Shown: positions 39,151 through 51,610 of the stretch, in pieces
How positions within the stretch are numbered: position 1 is the first letter of the stretch
Layout of the letters: the number at the start of each line of letters is the position of its first letter
Assembly: GCA_026225945.1 (NCBI GenBank)
Contig: JAMJFZ010000107.1
Coordinates: 44,196,501 to 44,260,500, forward strand
Length of the DNA stretch: 64,000 bases
DNA from: Cricetomys ansorgei
Lineage: Eukaryota > Chordata > Mammalia > Rodentia > Nesomyidae
Direction: 5' to 3'
The notes under the pieces: generated by a model
What the model was told of the DNA's origin: nothing
The model's database searches: none
What the model saw: only the letters and a program-made list of their open reading frames with translations
Made by a program: the position numbers and the translations under genes

Positions 39151-39727
39151 CGCTTTAAAAATTCTGTATCTGCATGTGCTCAATCCAGATAACTTTGAAA
39201 GTACTCTGTAAATTCTAGAAGAAGTTACAGCACTGCAGTTTTAAGAAATCTATTAACAATGCCAAGCAAATATATATTCCACTGCTTCGAGAATTGGACA
39301 AGAGCTCAAGCCTTGGCAAACTGAATGCCATATGATGGGTACGTAGACACTTTTCAGAAGGATTATAGGCACTATTACCATTCTGTAACCCTAGGAAAGT
39401 AGTTCCCATATGTCCATGCACCTAGAAAGGAGCCTTAGAATCTATGACTCTTTGTTCTAGGTTTCAGTCTTCAATATGACCAATGAAGCTGTTTCTAAGA
39501 AAGGGTAAAAAATAAACCAAGAGAGGTCAGCGTCATTGCTGAACTATTTTCTTGTTCTAATTCTTATCTTGGTGTGTCAGGAAAAGGATGCTTTTCAAAT
39601 GAAGAAGAATGGCCACCACCTAAAAAAAGAACATGCCAAGCCACAGAACAAATGTATACATATGGTCTCCCCAATAATACTGACTTAGGTATTTACTATT
39701 TTATGATAATCATTCTGATGTCAAATG

Positions 39728-39850
39728 TTTACATTCAAGGAGGGCTTGCTGTATGCTCTAGGGGGAAGCCCAGTTCTAGGCATGAGACAGAGATCAGTCT
39801 CTACCCTCACAAACTCTATCTTCTAGAAGAGGGACAAAGCAGATTTTTAA
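39728..39850. mobile_element. Old L2/MIR-like fragment
   Basis: Contains gcttgctgtatgctctaggg, cccagttctaggcatgagac and ctctaccctcacaaactcta, again matching the ancient repeat pattern 'common size, total, then supplies of last units'. Weakly supported. Confidence 0.35.
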
Positions 39851-41159
39851 AATGCATTTAAATAATTATTAAAACGTACCACATATAGAACAAATTTTTA
39901 AAGGCTTTGGCCCTGAGGGTAAGAGGGTGGGCTAAGCCAAGGATGTGTGAAAATCCCTATGGAAACCCACTATTTCATAAGCTAAATTTTAAAAAGTAAT
40001 TAGAGCACAGGTACCCTGCATGGATTGACATGTGTTATTCAATGAACCTCTTGGAGCTGGTGTGGGATACCTCCCCACAAGTCAGAGAGGTCACAGAGGA
40101 CTTCAGAACAACACAGGCTATTGCTACTGGTCTCCGTTTTCCACCAGAACTAAACCATAAGACCCTATTGCTGAAGACAGGACAACTCTGGGTTATGGGA
40201 CATAGAGAAATCAAGTTGGAACTGACCTAAAAATCTCCTCCCTGCTGGCTAGTTCTATAGTCCTGGAAGGCGATATGCAGATCACCTAGGGGTAAGGCAT
40301 CAACAGTCTTACCCGGCGCTGTACCCTGAATACTATAAAAGTGACCTACTGGTCAATGTACCTACTGGGGCAATAGTGGCATGAAGGTTATGGGGGTAAT
40401 TAATCACTGTCTGATTAGATCTGAGGCCTGCTCCACAGGAGGGAAGTCATCACTGGAACTGTAAACCCGGGCAAAAGTCAAAGGCTCAGGAGATTGTAGG
40501 CCCCATGGGGGAACCTACTACTAGGTTGGATTGCTTTGTTAAACGGAAATGTCCTCAAAATTGCTTTCTCAATATTTTTTTTTTAACCCATAGACTAGTG
40601 CCACTCTTTGCCTTTGCCAGAAAAGCCTCTTTCTGCAGTGGGCACCTATGCAGAGACACGCAGCTTGTCTGAGTGCTGAGAATAAGTATTTACTGAGTTG
40701 AGTGCTCAGCTCTGAGTGGGACACCTATACCAGCTCCCTCAACCAAGGTTCAGTAACATTTTGGAAGAGGAGGCGGAAAAATGTAAGAGCCAAAGGATGA
40801 GAGGGAGGTGTGCCATGAAAGGGCGTCTTCTGGCTATAAGAGCCGTTGTGCTCAGAAACTCGCTATAGTTTAGGATCTGTATGAGGTTAAGTCAAAAAGA
40901 GCAGCCAGCGACTTAGCAAGTAACAATGGCTGGCCTCAGTTAAGAAAACTAAAAAAGAAAGAAAGAGGACATAGGGGTGGGGAAACTGGGGTGAGATTAT
41001 TGACCTTAAATCATGTTATACTCGGTGGCTGTGATACTTAATTAGATCTTTCCGGCACCAACAACACAGCTAGTTAGAATCCAGCACAAATTATTTGTGT
41101 TCATGCTTGCCTAATAAGCACTCATCAGTTATACGTTATCACACTATTATAGGGAAACG

Positions 41160-41250
41160 CTTTTTTTGGAGACAGTGTTACCATGTAGCCCAGGTGACTG
41201 AATTTGCCTCATATCCCCAAGCACTGGGATTCACAGGCACACATCACCAT
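41160..41250 (-). mobile_element. Old B1-like fragment
   Basis: Contains ggagacagtgttaccatgtag, cccaggtgactgaa and gcactgggattcacaggcac, resembling an ancient antisense B1. Confidence 0.4.
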
Positions 41251-44010
41251 ACTTTTAAGAATCCCTTAGAGACATTTCCATTTGAAATGATGATTTTCAC
41301 TTCTGTTGCCTTGACCAAGTTAACTTGGCAATTACGTGGCCAGTTCACCCTCACTTTAACAGCCTAAACATCTTCAGCTGAGCAACACATTCCAAGGTAA
41401 AAAAACATCATGTAACACTAGTTTGGGTATAACTAAAGACAGCCCTCATTGAATATCAACCAGTCATGGGCCAGCCATAAGGATAAGGGCAATGCAGACA
41501 TTTGAAATGGACTATTGTTAAGAGGCTTCAAGTCTAAAGTGACACGTGTCAATCAATGCCTGTAAGCCACAGAGCGGAGACTGCCACAGGCACCCTGACT
41601 CCATCTTCCCCAAGGTTGTTTGACCCTCTTTTGTAATGAACAATAACCTTTTAAAAGAAGCATATTCATTTTTTTCTTTTGTCTTAAATAAAAGGCCTAT
41701 TCACAAATCTTGCATAGTTTATTCAATCCTACATACCTTGATAAGTCCATGGACATAAAACATGAGTCTTCAAGAAAATAACCTTGCTACTGAAGTGTGA
41801 GTTTTCTGACAGCTTACCATAATAGGTAAAGGAATACTAGCAGTGGGGTCAGAGTGGAGAGCTGGCACACCTAAGGACCCGATCCTAGCCCAGAGAGTTG
41901 CTCGATTTAAACACAAACAGACTATAATTTACTTCCTCAGCTGTGCACCTAGCACACCTCATTCAGGAGGCAGCACAGTCTCATAAGGACATACTTTCCC
42001 AACAGAGAGTTTTCTCTAGTTTATTTACAAAAGACAAATAAGAAAACTACTGTATTAAAAGCATAGCAACCTTGGATTAAGTGCCATGCATTGTATGGAA
42101 GGCTGTTAACATGTCACTCAAAAGGCCGTCATTACCACTGGGTACCTTTACCCTCTAGGTCCCTCCACATGGCAACTTGTGAGGGCTGGAGACTTTGAGA
42201 CATTTGAACAGAGGGACTGAAAGCTGGGGCTCTAAGGTCACTGCAGGTCCATGAACACAGCTTCCGCCCAGGGTGCGCCCATCATTCTATAAGTAACCTG
42301 CTCCACCTCCTGAGAAAGAATAAACATCTTTTAACAGAGCCACACAGTTTCTGTGGCAACCAAAAACATAGTGAACCACTGCTTTTAGAGGTTTAGATCT
42401 AGGTATCAGGGAGGCAGGAATTTTGCTCAATCTTTATAACTATAGCGATTTGCTATTTGATCCAATAATTGTGTGCTGCTATGCTGGCCAGTGTGTTTAG
42501 CAGAGAGGAGAATGATGATTAAGGCTAGACTCTGCCCTTGAGTCCAAGGAGACAGATCCCAGTAGCCTGAGTCATACACCATCTCCTGGAACACAGAGAG
42601 GCAAAATGACTTGGTACAAAGGAAAAACTGCCCCAGAGAAGCATCAACTGCTTACCATCCTGACTGTCAATTATAAGAATCCAATGGAAAAAGATTTAGA
42701 ATTCCTCACAATGAGCAATCTATAAGAAAAGGAGAGTTTTCTTAAGTGCATAAAAAGAACAATTTATGTGGGGCAGGCTAAGATCACGTAGTAGAAGTAC
42801 ACCCAAAGGCAGGGAGACAGAACGCAAAGGTGCACTCGGCGCAAAGGACTGCAAAGGAGCCAGGGACAGAAGCAGGGACTGGCTCCACCCAGATCAAGCA
42901 AAGGGGAAGCAGGGGACCACTGGGGGGTGCACAGGAAACATACTGAGGAGTAAGGTTATGAGGTGCTACAGGCTGACCAGAGCTGGAACTTCACGCCACA
43001 GGGGGCACAGAAGGGTGACGGAGGAGTCCAGGAAAGGTGTTACAGCTCTGTTGGGAGGGTTAGTGCATAAAAATATAACTATGACAGTTTAAATCACATT
43101 GACTTCTGGCACACTACTATTTTATCGAGAAGGAATGTTTCAAGATGTGATGGCAGAAATTAATGTGCTTTAATCTCTGCCCAGCATCACATTTGTATCA
43201 TTTAATAAAACCTGGGTAACATAAAGAGCAGCATCTAAATTTACTCACGGATTACCATGACACAACTAAGGCAACGGCCTATGTAAAAGGCTATTTATAA
43301 CGGATGTGACACACTGGAAGTACTTGATAAATATCCACAATAACTACATGAAGGGGATTAAGGGGGTGGGGTGGGAGAATCTAGCCAGTGGCAAAGCTAT
43401 GGGATAAATGATCACAAACTAAAAAGGTATTAAGAAATTATTGAAATAGCCCATTAACTTCTGGTTTTGGGGTGGGGGTGGGGGGACAATTACTGGAAAA
43501 CTACATTTGGTAGCTCCTCCCACCCTTGGAAAAAGAAGACAATTTTACAGAATTCCATTCCTTAAGTTAGTTCACCGGCCATAAAACAGGTTCAGTGCAG
43601 TATCAGATATCCTGAGATTAGGAATAGCTTAGCTGGCAAGGCAAGCGAAGGTAAATGACGAGACTGGCCCTGAACGTTCAGACATGTTTCCTCCTTTGCA
43701 TCACTGCTGGTGCACTGGAGACCTGCCAACTCAGCAAGCACAGGCATGTGTCCTTGAATGGCAATCTCCGCAAGTCCATTTATTCCTAGGAACAAAGTCA
43801 CGAAAGACTCGTGGCACTAGGTCTTATATGGTGAACGTGCAATATTTATAACCAGCAGAATGTGTTAAGAGTAAATCAATAGGTGCTGTAAACCCAACTG
43901 CAAAGCAACAGAATAAACAAAAATACAAACTGAAATACTATTTTAAAAACTTTACCATTACAGCATGTCAGACTAAAACAGTTAACAGACAAAACAAAAA
44001 GCAACTAAAT

Positions 44011-44239
44011 CAGCAGTTCTCAACCTGTGGGTTGCGACCTTTTGGGGGCCAAATGACCCTTTCACAGGGATCGCCTAAGACCATCTGTATATTAGGTATT
44101 TTTACTATATGAATCATAACAGTAGAAAACTACAGTTACGAAGTAGCAATGAAAAGAAAGTAACTTTATGGTTGGGGGTCACCAAAACACGAGGAACTGT
44201 ATTAAAGAGTCACAGCATTAAGAAGGTTGAGAACCTCTG
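44011..44239. mobile_element. hAT-Charlie non-autonomous DNA transposon (URR1-like)
   Basis: Terminal inverted repeats read cagcagttctcaacctgtgg at one end and aaggttgagaacctctg at the other. The body contains tgaccctttcacagggatcg and caccaaaacacgaggaactg. It is flanked by a perfect 8-bp target duplication AACTAAAT (44003-44010 and 44240-44247), the hAT hallmark. At 229 bp it has no transposase gene. Confidence 0.85.
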
Positions 44240-45044
44240 AACTAAATAGTTATGACGGAAAAATAATTCACATAAACAAACACCTAAGGTACAAAAATCT
44301 ATTTTCATACACATTTATACATACAGGCCATTCATCAAATTCTAGACATCCAAACTTTACACCCTCTTAGAACACAAAAACAGCTCCCTGACAGGACAGT
44401 GGAAGACTTGGATTTCTCACCCAGCACCAGATGGCTGGTGGGGACAGCTGCAGAAGCCTGAACTTCCAGGAGAAGAATGTCAGTGCACAATGACCACAAG
44501 GAACAGAGAGCAAAGGGGAAGCACAAATTAGATTAGGGTCAGCCACCCCACGGGCTACACTGGGTTTCAAGGAGCCTGGTAGCTATCTAAAGCATTGTTT
44601 CCATGGGAGAGGGCTCCAGACACTGCCCCCTTCCACACTTCAGAGGCAGGGATTTTACTGATGCTGCATACACTTTTCATCGCAAACATTAGTGAGGTGC
44701 ATGTCAATCTCAGCGCTAACATACAGTATGTGATTCTGAGGAGAAACTATGCCAGAAGACTCTTAGATCCAAGGCTCCTTCGATGCTATGTCTGAAAAGT
44801 AGGATTCAAGCATGCACAGCCCAAAGCCAAGCAGGAGCTTTCAAGTGGGCTTCGTCTGAGCATCCCACTGGGCCTCATGTCTGGAAAGCGAGAAGCCTTG
44901 CACAAGTGCCTTAACCTCCCCAAGAATGTTAGCTTACCTGAAATGCAGGCATAGCGTCTGGTAGGGGTTGAGAATTAATAAATGAATTCACATAAAGTGG
45001 CTTAGAACAGTTTCTGGTAGCAGTATTCAGAAAGTGGCTGCTTT

Positions 45045-45145
45045 TTTACTTTTTTGAGACTTTTTTTCTGTCTTGTTTTGGGAACAGGGACTTGCTATGT
45101 ATATAGCCCAGGTTGGGTTTGAACTATGAACTGCCTGTGTTTTAT
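45045..45145 (-). mobile_element. Probable B1-related fragment
   Basis: A T-rich start with ggacttgctatgtatatagc and ccaggttgggtttgaac recalls antisense B1. The 3' part cannot be followed. Confidence 0.35.
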
Positions 45146-46293
45146 ACTGATGCTCACCTCACCATCATTATCCCTACTATGGAAAGTAGGGCCACAAACC
45201 CTGTGGTAAGACTGATACCCTCCATCTCCCATCCCCCACGTTTTATTTGAACCTGAAGGAGGGCAGGAGAAGGTACCACTGAGCTCTGCCCTCCTGACTA
45301 CATTTTCACTGAGCACTTAAACCATCAACTTGGTATGTATCAGGCAAAAAACCAAAGAAAACTGACTCTTGTTTCCTTTCAAAACAAAAGGGAGTTTCCT
45401 GGATTGCTAATTAGATTTCACTTTCACCTAAAAAAAAAAATCCTCCTGCCTCAGGAGCCTTTCCTTCCCCAGCAGAGACTGCCTCAACTCAGTCTCCTCT
45501 CCCCCAAAGAGCAGATTTTTCACTGGGGAAGACAGCAGCAGCATACCATCAAAGATAGTTCCTGCCATAACTTCCTGTCTTACTGGGGCTGGGAAGTAAA
45601 TTTCCTTCTCCTCAACTTTGCTAGAAGAACAAAAAGAAGGGAGCAGAGGACAGCTGCTGCCACTTAAGGGAGGGGACAGCAACACAAAAGCCCTTTCACC
45701 AGCAAATTTCTTAACTCCCTGAACAGGCCTCCCACCCGTATCTCTTTTAAGTTCCAGTCGCCAGAATTTCAGACCCAGTTTCAATGAGGGGAACGGCTCC
45801 CACCACAGCCGCCACCCTACTGAAGGCCGCTTGGTTCCTTCCACCGCAGACTCTGCAGTTACCACACCACCGAGGGCCACCCGGCTTCCAGCCATGCTGC
45901 AGACTCTGCAGACATGACCCAGGACCCTCCACACTGTTCCCTGTCATGGGTAGAGGAAAAAAAACAAAAACAACAACAAAAGCACCAAAAAACATGAAGC
46001 CACTATCTTGTGTTAAGTTATGGAAGGACATTCATAAAACTTGAAAGAGTTAACTACATAATCATTATGTATTTAATCTTCCAGAAAATTCTCCTTCTCA
46101 ATGAGGTTGGCGGTCAGGTTGGCCTGGACTAGAATTCATTCTGTTTCCATCACAGAAATGCACTCATTCCAGTACCCACACTCACAGTGGAAGGTCGGGG
46201 GCCAACCTCCAGAGGAACAATACCAAAATCAGTGACTAATACGTTATAATAAAGAGAACAGCACCCCGTTTCCCCTTAAGAGAAAGTCACTCT

Positions 46294-46499
46294 AGTCCTT
46301 AGCCAGACCTAGTAGTGGAAGCCTGTAGCCCCAGCTACTCAGGAAGCTGGGGGAGGGGGACAGGAGTGATCCACCACAAGTTCAAGGCTTGCCTGAGCCA
46401 CTTAGCAAGACCCATATCAAAATCTAAAAGTAATAAAAAGTCTGATAATATGACTCAGTGGCACAGTACTTGCCTAGCATCTATAGAAAAAAAAAAGGA
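46294..46499 (+). mobile_element. B1-ID composite SINE
   Basis: A B1-like half (gaagcctgtagccccagcta, then cacaagttcaaggcttgcct) is followed by an ID-like half (actcagtggcacagtacttg, then cctagcatc) and an A-rich tail. This is the composite layout seen in ID_B1/B4-class rodent SINEs. Confidence 0.6.
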
Positions 46500-46901
46500 A
46501 AAGAAAAGAAAAAATAACAGCCCCCAATTTCCCTCCTACATCTCATAGACAGAAATTTCTTCTGTCACAACAGATTTCTACATTAACTCACTCCAACTTT
46601 TCCATGGAAACATAAATTTCAATTCTGAAAACATGAGAGTCTACAAGTAATGCAACATTAATAAGCTTACAATTTGCTCATATCTTGAAAAACATGGACT
46701 CCCCGGAAGGAAGAAGCAGTTAGAATGGAAGCACTATGAGATGCATTCTAGTAACAACCCAGTACTGAACCAAACAAACTCCAGAACCAAGAAGAATAGT
46801 ACCTGCAGGCATCTGATGACCAAACCCACTTGGGGGCGAAGGCACTCAATTAAACACTGCTTTCAACCTAAGTGCTATTTAACAATTAAAAACCGAAACA
46901 A

Positions 46902-47062
46902 TTTAATCCTGGCACTTGGGAGGCAGAGGCAGGTGGATCTCTGTGAGTTCAATGCCAGCCTGGTCTACAGAGTGAGTTCCAGGACAGCCAGAGTTACAAC
47001 AGAGAAGTCCTGTCTTGAAGAAGAAAAAAAAAAAGAAATTAAGAAAGAAGAAGGAAAAAAAA
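46902..47062 (+). mobile_element. B1 SINE, 5'-truncated
   Basis: A plus-strand B1 starting near tttaatcctggcacttgg, with gaggcagaggcaggtgg, agttacaacagagaa and an A/G-rich tail. It belongs to the same variant group as the copies at 20363, 27386, 33694 and 50140. Confidence 0.9.
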
Positions 47063-47254
47063 AAGCCCAAACGAAACAAGAAAGTGGGCATTTCTGTAGA
47101 CTGGCTTAGTTTTCAAAACAAAGCACAAAGCAAAAATGAAAAAAAAGCTGAGTGAGTATAGTTATCTATGAACCAAAGAATGGGTCATGTTCAGACATGT
47201 TCCAAAGACACCCCACTGAAGCATTGCTATTCTTCTTTAGAATCCTCGGGGAGG

Positions 47255-47560
47255 GTATTTTTAACTTTTTTTATTTGGTGTGTGTGCATGAGTGTGTGCT
47301 TGCGAACACAGACGTGTGCTGGTGGGCACACACATGCCCATGCACTTGGGAGCTAGAGACAAGTCTCCTCAATCCTAATTCATCTTGATTTCCTGAAGTG
47401 ATCTCTCAGGGAAACTGAGGCTGGCCAATGAGCAAGGATCTGTCTCTGCCCCATCCTAGCACTGGGCTAGGGGCCAGCACCATCCTAACTGCATTTATTT
47501 GCATGGGTGCTGGGGGTGCACACTCAAGTCTAAGTGGCACACATTCTCCCTGATGCACCA
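47255..47560 (-). mobile_element. Probable B4-like SINE remnants
   Basis: TG-rich sequence containing gtgtgtgcatgagtgtgtgc and, later, gcatgggtgctgggggtgc resembles antisense SINE 3' ends. Family assignment is tentative. Confidence 0.35.
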
Positions 47561-47822
47561 TTGCCCATTCCCTTCAGTGATTTCCAGATGTGTAATTAGA
47601 GCTCTAGAAATGGGTAGTTGGAGAAGACCGGCTTTCCGAGTAGTTTTTCCATACAATGCTCTACCCCTGCAAACCTCATGTGGCAGAGTGAGGATGCAGG
47701 CCAGGATCTGTGAGAGTAGCTGAGACCCAAAGGCTGCCCAGAAAAAACATAAGAGTCATCAAATGAGCAGATGACTGTCTGTTCCACACTGCAACTACAC
47801 ATTACCTCCCTGCAAAGCAATT

Positions 47823-47880
47823 ACATACATATATATATATATATATATATACACAAATATATATATATATATATAAATAA
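47823..47880. repeat. (TA)n microsatellite, interrupted
   Basis: Two TA runs are separated by cacaa. The tract is self-complementary and AT-only apart from the interruption. Confidence 0.95.
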
Positions 47881-48171
47881 AACTCACAACTAACGGGACT
47901 GTGTATTTGGTGATATATTTTAGGGAGTGTGCAGATTTTTAATTACTATTTTTGTGGATGTTTAAAATTTAAGCAGATAAAGAGAAGAATCTTAAACAGA
48001 GCAAGAATTAGATTCAGGTTGTTGAACTGTTCTCTGGCCTGTGAAAAGTACATAATGATATGCATATTTGATGAAATAGTTAAGCCACCACAAAAATCTG
48101 ATCAGATTACTCAATCAGTGTTCGCAGCTGAAAGGCAATAATCGATGGTTCTTGGTCTCCAGAGCCAAAAC

Positions 48172-48475
48172 AGTTGTCCTAGTTTACCTCTAGGCTGCCG
48201 TGATAAAGGCTGACCAAAAGCAACAAAACAAAAGGTTTGTTGAGTCTTACACTTTCAGGTCACATTCCATCACTAAGCGAAGTCAGGGTAGGAAGGAAGA
48301 ACTGAAGCAGAGAGCGCGCTGCTCAGCGGGCTTCCTTACACTACCCAGGGCCACCGCCAAGTGGTGACAACATCAATAGTAGGCAGGGCTCTCCCACATC
48401 TACCAGCAATCAAGAAAATGCCCAGCTATGCCCACAGGCCAATCAGATGGAGGCATTTCTTCAAGTAACAGCACA
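48172..48475 (-). mobile_element. Rodent LTR-like interspersed repeat, same family as 11641
   Basis: Contains ctgaccaaaagcaacaaaac, ggtcacattccatcactaag, cagggctctcccacatctac and agaaaatgcccagctatgcc. It is antisense to the copy at 11641 and more diverged in the centre. Confidence 0.55.
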
Positions 48476-48699
48476 ACAGCCCTGCACAGGCCCTGATCGC
48501 TTAGTGCAAATGCACTTAGAAATGAGCCAGGAGCTAGCCTGACTTCAGACGGTCCGCCTCCGGTTTACTTGCATTTTAGGGCCGTCTTCGGTGAGGTTCC
48601 CAGTCTTCCCAAACTGTCCCTACCTTTCCTCATTAAACAGAAATCTTTCTATACTTCAGTACTGGCCAAATTACAAACAAAGCCTGCTAATTTTGGCTT

Positions 48700-49165
48700 T
48701 GTGTGTGTGGTGTACACGTGGATGCCGGTACACGTGCAGATGTATGTGCATGTGTGTGGAGGCCCCTGGGTGTGTTCCTCGGTCTCTCTGGATACCCCTT
48801 TTTTTCTAAACAAATATTACTTGCGGGACCATGCTACAGTATACACATGGAGGTCAGAGGTCAGCTCTCTCATCCTACCACGTGAGTTCCAGGGATTGAA
48901 CACTGGTCATCAGGCTTGGTGCAGGGCTCTTCCTTGCCTATGAACCGTCTCGGAGGCCCTTCATCTGATTTTTGGAGACAGGGTCTCTCACTGAACCTGA
49001 AGTCTACCCACTTGGCTAGACAGGCCAGAGAAAGAGGTCCCCCTGTGTGTCTCCCGAGGAAAAGGATGACAGACAAGGGCTCCCACACCCAGTTTTTCTA
49101 TGTGGGTGCTGGGGATCCAAACTCAAGCCCTCAAGCTAGCACAGCAAGCACTGTACTAACCCCAG
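48700..49165 (-). mobile_element. Cluster of two or more B3/B4-like SINEs, antisense
   Basis: A TG-rich segment with acatggaggtcagaggtcag and ttccagggattgaacactgg is followed by ttggagacagggtctctcac and atgtgggtgctggggatcc. This suggests at least two overlapping or nested old SINEs. Exact boundaries are not resolvable by eye. Confidence 0.5.
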
Positions 49166-50139
49166 ACTTAATCTTAGCATTTCTACAGCAAAAAAACTCA
49201 GATTTTTTCCCTGAAGAAATTTAACACTTAACGTCCACTGTCCTGGATAGAAATCTACACAATAACTACAAATTTTCTGTCAAACTTGCATCTTTTAATG
49301 AAATGGTCCAATGTCTAACTAGGACATCACTTATCTACAGCACAAAGAGAATATTCCTCTGTCAGACAAGAACCAGAGAATACTGACTTAGAGCTTCCCT
49401 CTCACCTTTAAATATCATTATAGACACGAGGAACAGTCTCTGTCCACTCTCCAGTCTCACCACCCAGAACCCCAGTGCCTCCCCAACCTTCCCTCCCACT
49501 AAATTACCACTGGAAAAAGTCAGGCCCCGCCTGGCTGCTGCTTAACTGCTACAGCTCTATTTCAGGACTCCGTCCTGTTTGCCTGGCTGTCTCCTTCTTC
49601 TCCGCATTTGGCAGCAGGGACAACCCCATCCCTTAAATTTATAGGTGAAAAATACCAGTTTCTAAATGATCCTTTTAAAAAGCAATAAAACCTATTTTCA
49701 GGTTTTTTTTTTTAAAGCCAAAAGGCAGTGCTCATAATTTAAGTCACGAAGAGAATGCAAATTAAGGCTCAAATTATATTTTCTGACTCAACTTTAACTT
49801 CTAACAGCTCCTTATAGGCTTTAAAATTTATGTTGAGAGAAAAATAAAGGAGGTAAAAATAACTGTTCCCAGAAAATTTACAGGAAAAGTATCAATTTCA
49901 ACCTTAAATTCTAAGTATCTTTCTATATTGTTACTAGACTAGAAATTCTAATTTATATTGGACAGTAGGACATTACACACCCAGAAAAGAGTTTACTCTT
50001 TAGAAGACTGACTACCAAACTATTCATTATGCCATTTTCCTCTGTCTTAAAGTAATTCTGAGAATTCTACATGAGTGATGCTAATAAAATATAATCAATT
50101 AGGGGGAAACCTCTTGAATGAATGGTAAACATAATTTTT

Positions 50140-50296
50140 TTGTTGTTTTGTTTTTCAAGACAGGGTCTCTCTGTTGTAACTCTGGCTGTCCTGGAACTTA
50201 CTCTGGAGACCAGGTTGGCCTTGAACTCACAGAGATCCACCTACCTCTACCTCCCCAGTGCTGGGATTAAAGGTGTGGGCCACCAAGCACCCAGCA
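50140..50296 (-). mobile_element. B1 SINE with perfect 15-bp target site duplication
   Basis: The T-rich tail, then caagacagggtctctctg, ctggctgtcctggaac and ctgggattaaaggtgtg, identify an antisense B1. It is flanked by direct repeats GTAAACATAATTTTT at 50125-50139 and 50297-50311, the footprint of LINE-1-mediated insertion. It carries the GTTACAACAGAG variant (seen as its complement) shared with four other copies in the window. It inserted in the same orientation as Fat1 transcription. Confidence 0.92.
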
Positions 50297-50947
50297 GTAA
50301 ACATAATTTTTAAAAGCCTTCAAATAATGCCCTCGGACATTAGTTATATTTTCCACATGTTGTGCACTCTTAGATGGCAGTATAGGTTCTAGGGTGGTGA
50401 CAGCTAAAATCCTATAGGCTTTTATTGTTACTGTTTTACGTGTGGGGTATTACCGAACATACCAGTTTTAACATAATAAAAAGGTCCTTTTAGAAATGAA
50501 TAGATCTGTGAAAGAGCATCAATGTAAAAAGTAAACTGAGGCTGACTGGTGCTGGAATACTCAGTTTTCCTCTGTTTATCACGCTCAGAGGGCGGGGACA
50601 ATCAGAGCCAAAGCCTCTATCATTTTACCTATTTATTGTGTTACTGTTTACTGAGCAGCATCTGTGGACTGGGTACTCTGGGCTGGATGTTGAGGGTGGA
50701 AAATGCCAGCCCTACGGAGCCTACACTCCATTAGAACAGTGACTTGTGAGTACAGAATCTGTACACCTAAAGGAAAACAGGGCATACTCAAGAACTGGCT
50801 ACCTTGCAGACTCCAGTTTCAGAACTGTACTCCGGAAGAAGGTATATTATACCTAAACACTGCCACCGTCTCAAAAAAAAACATTAATAAACCCAACACA
50901 TTACTTTATGACTTCCTCATATAAACCCTGATGTAACCAATCCTTGT

Positions 50948-51020
50948 GTGAAGTGCTTGCCTGGCGTGCACAAGGCCCTAGGTTCAATCCCCAATATCGT
51001 TAAGCGTAACAAAACAAAAT
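50948..51020 (+). mobile_element. ID SINE, 5'-truncated
   Basis: Contains gtgcttgcctggcgtgcaca, aggccctaggttcaatcccc and an A-rich end, matching the 3' two-thirds of an ID element. Confidence 0.65.
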
Positions 51021-51610
51021 AAGAAAACTGAATGTCTTCAATCTTACAGATAGAAAGCAGTCAATTTTAGGAAGTATTTTACTTGGCCAACATCTTGACT
51101 GTAAGAGGCAGTTGCAAGCCAGGTCTTTTCAACATTCCACTACCCCTACAATGGCCTCTCAAAGCCTGGAGGAGGTAAAGCAGATGATAAATAAGTTTTA
51201 GCACATAAAAGTCTCATTGCATAATTTTGCAGGTGTGCAATACCCTCTAGATGGCATGCCAAATGGTGTTGATGTTACTATACTAGCATGCAAATATAAC
51301 ACCTTATCCGGAATGCTTTTCAAAGTTACTACAAAACCACAACGATGATCTTGATAATACAGTACAAACTCAGATCAGTATCTGTGGTAATGATTTCAGT
51401 TTTTTTTAATGCATCTTATGCACACTTCATCTTTCAGTTTCTTTGAGTCCAGCCTCATGGCTTATTGCATGTATTTTTTATAGCCCAAAAGGACAAAAAC
51501 ATGTATATATACTTCAATACTGAGTCCTAAAAGAGACCAATTGAGAATTAAGATGGGAAGAGGCAAAAAAAAAAACAAACAAAAGGAAATATATCCAACA
51601 AAAGTGATAA

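Noticed and set aside
45428..45934. 168-residue open frame on the minus strand in intron 2
   Set aside because: Low-complexity Leu/Ser/Gly-rich sequence, no recognisable domain, and no splice or poly-A context. Frames of this length are expected by chance in 64 kb.
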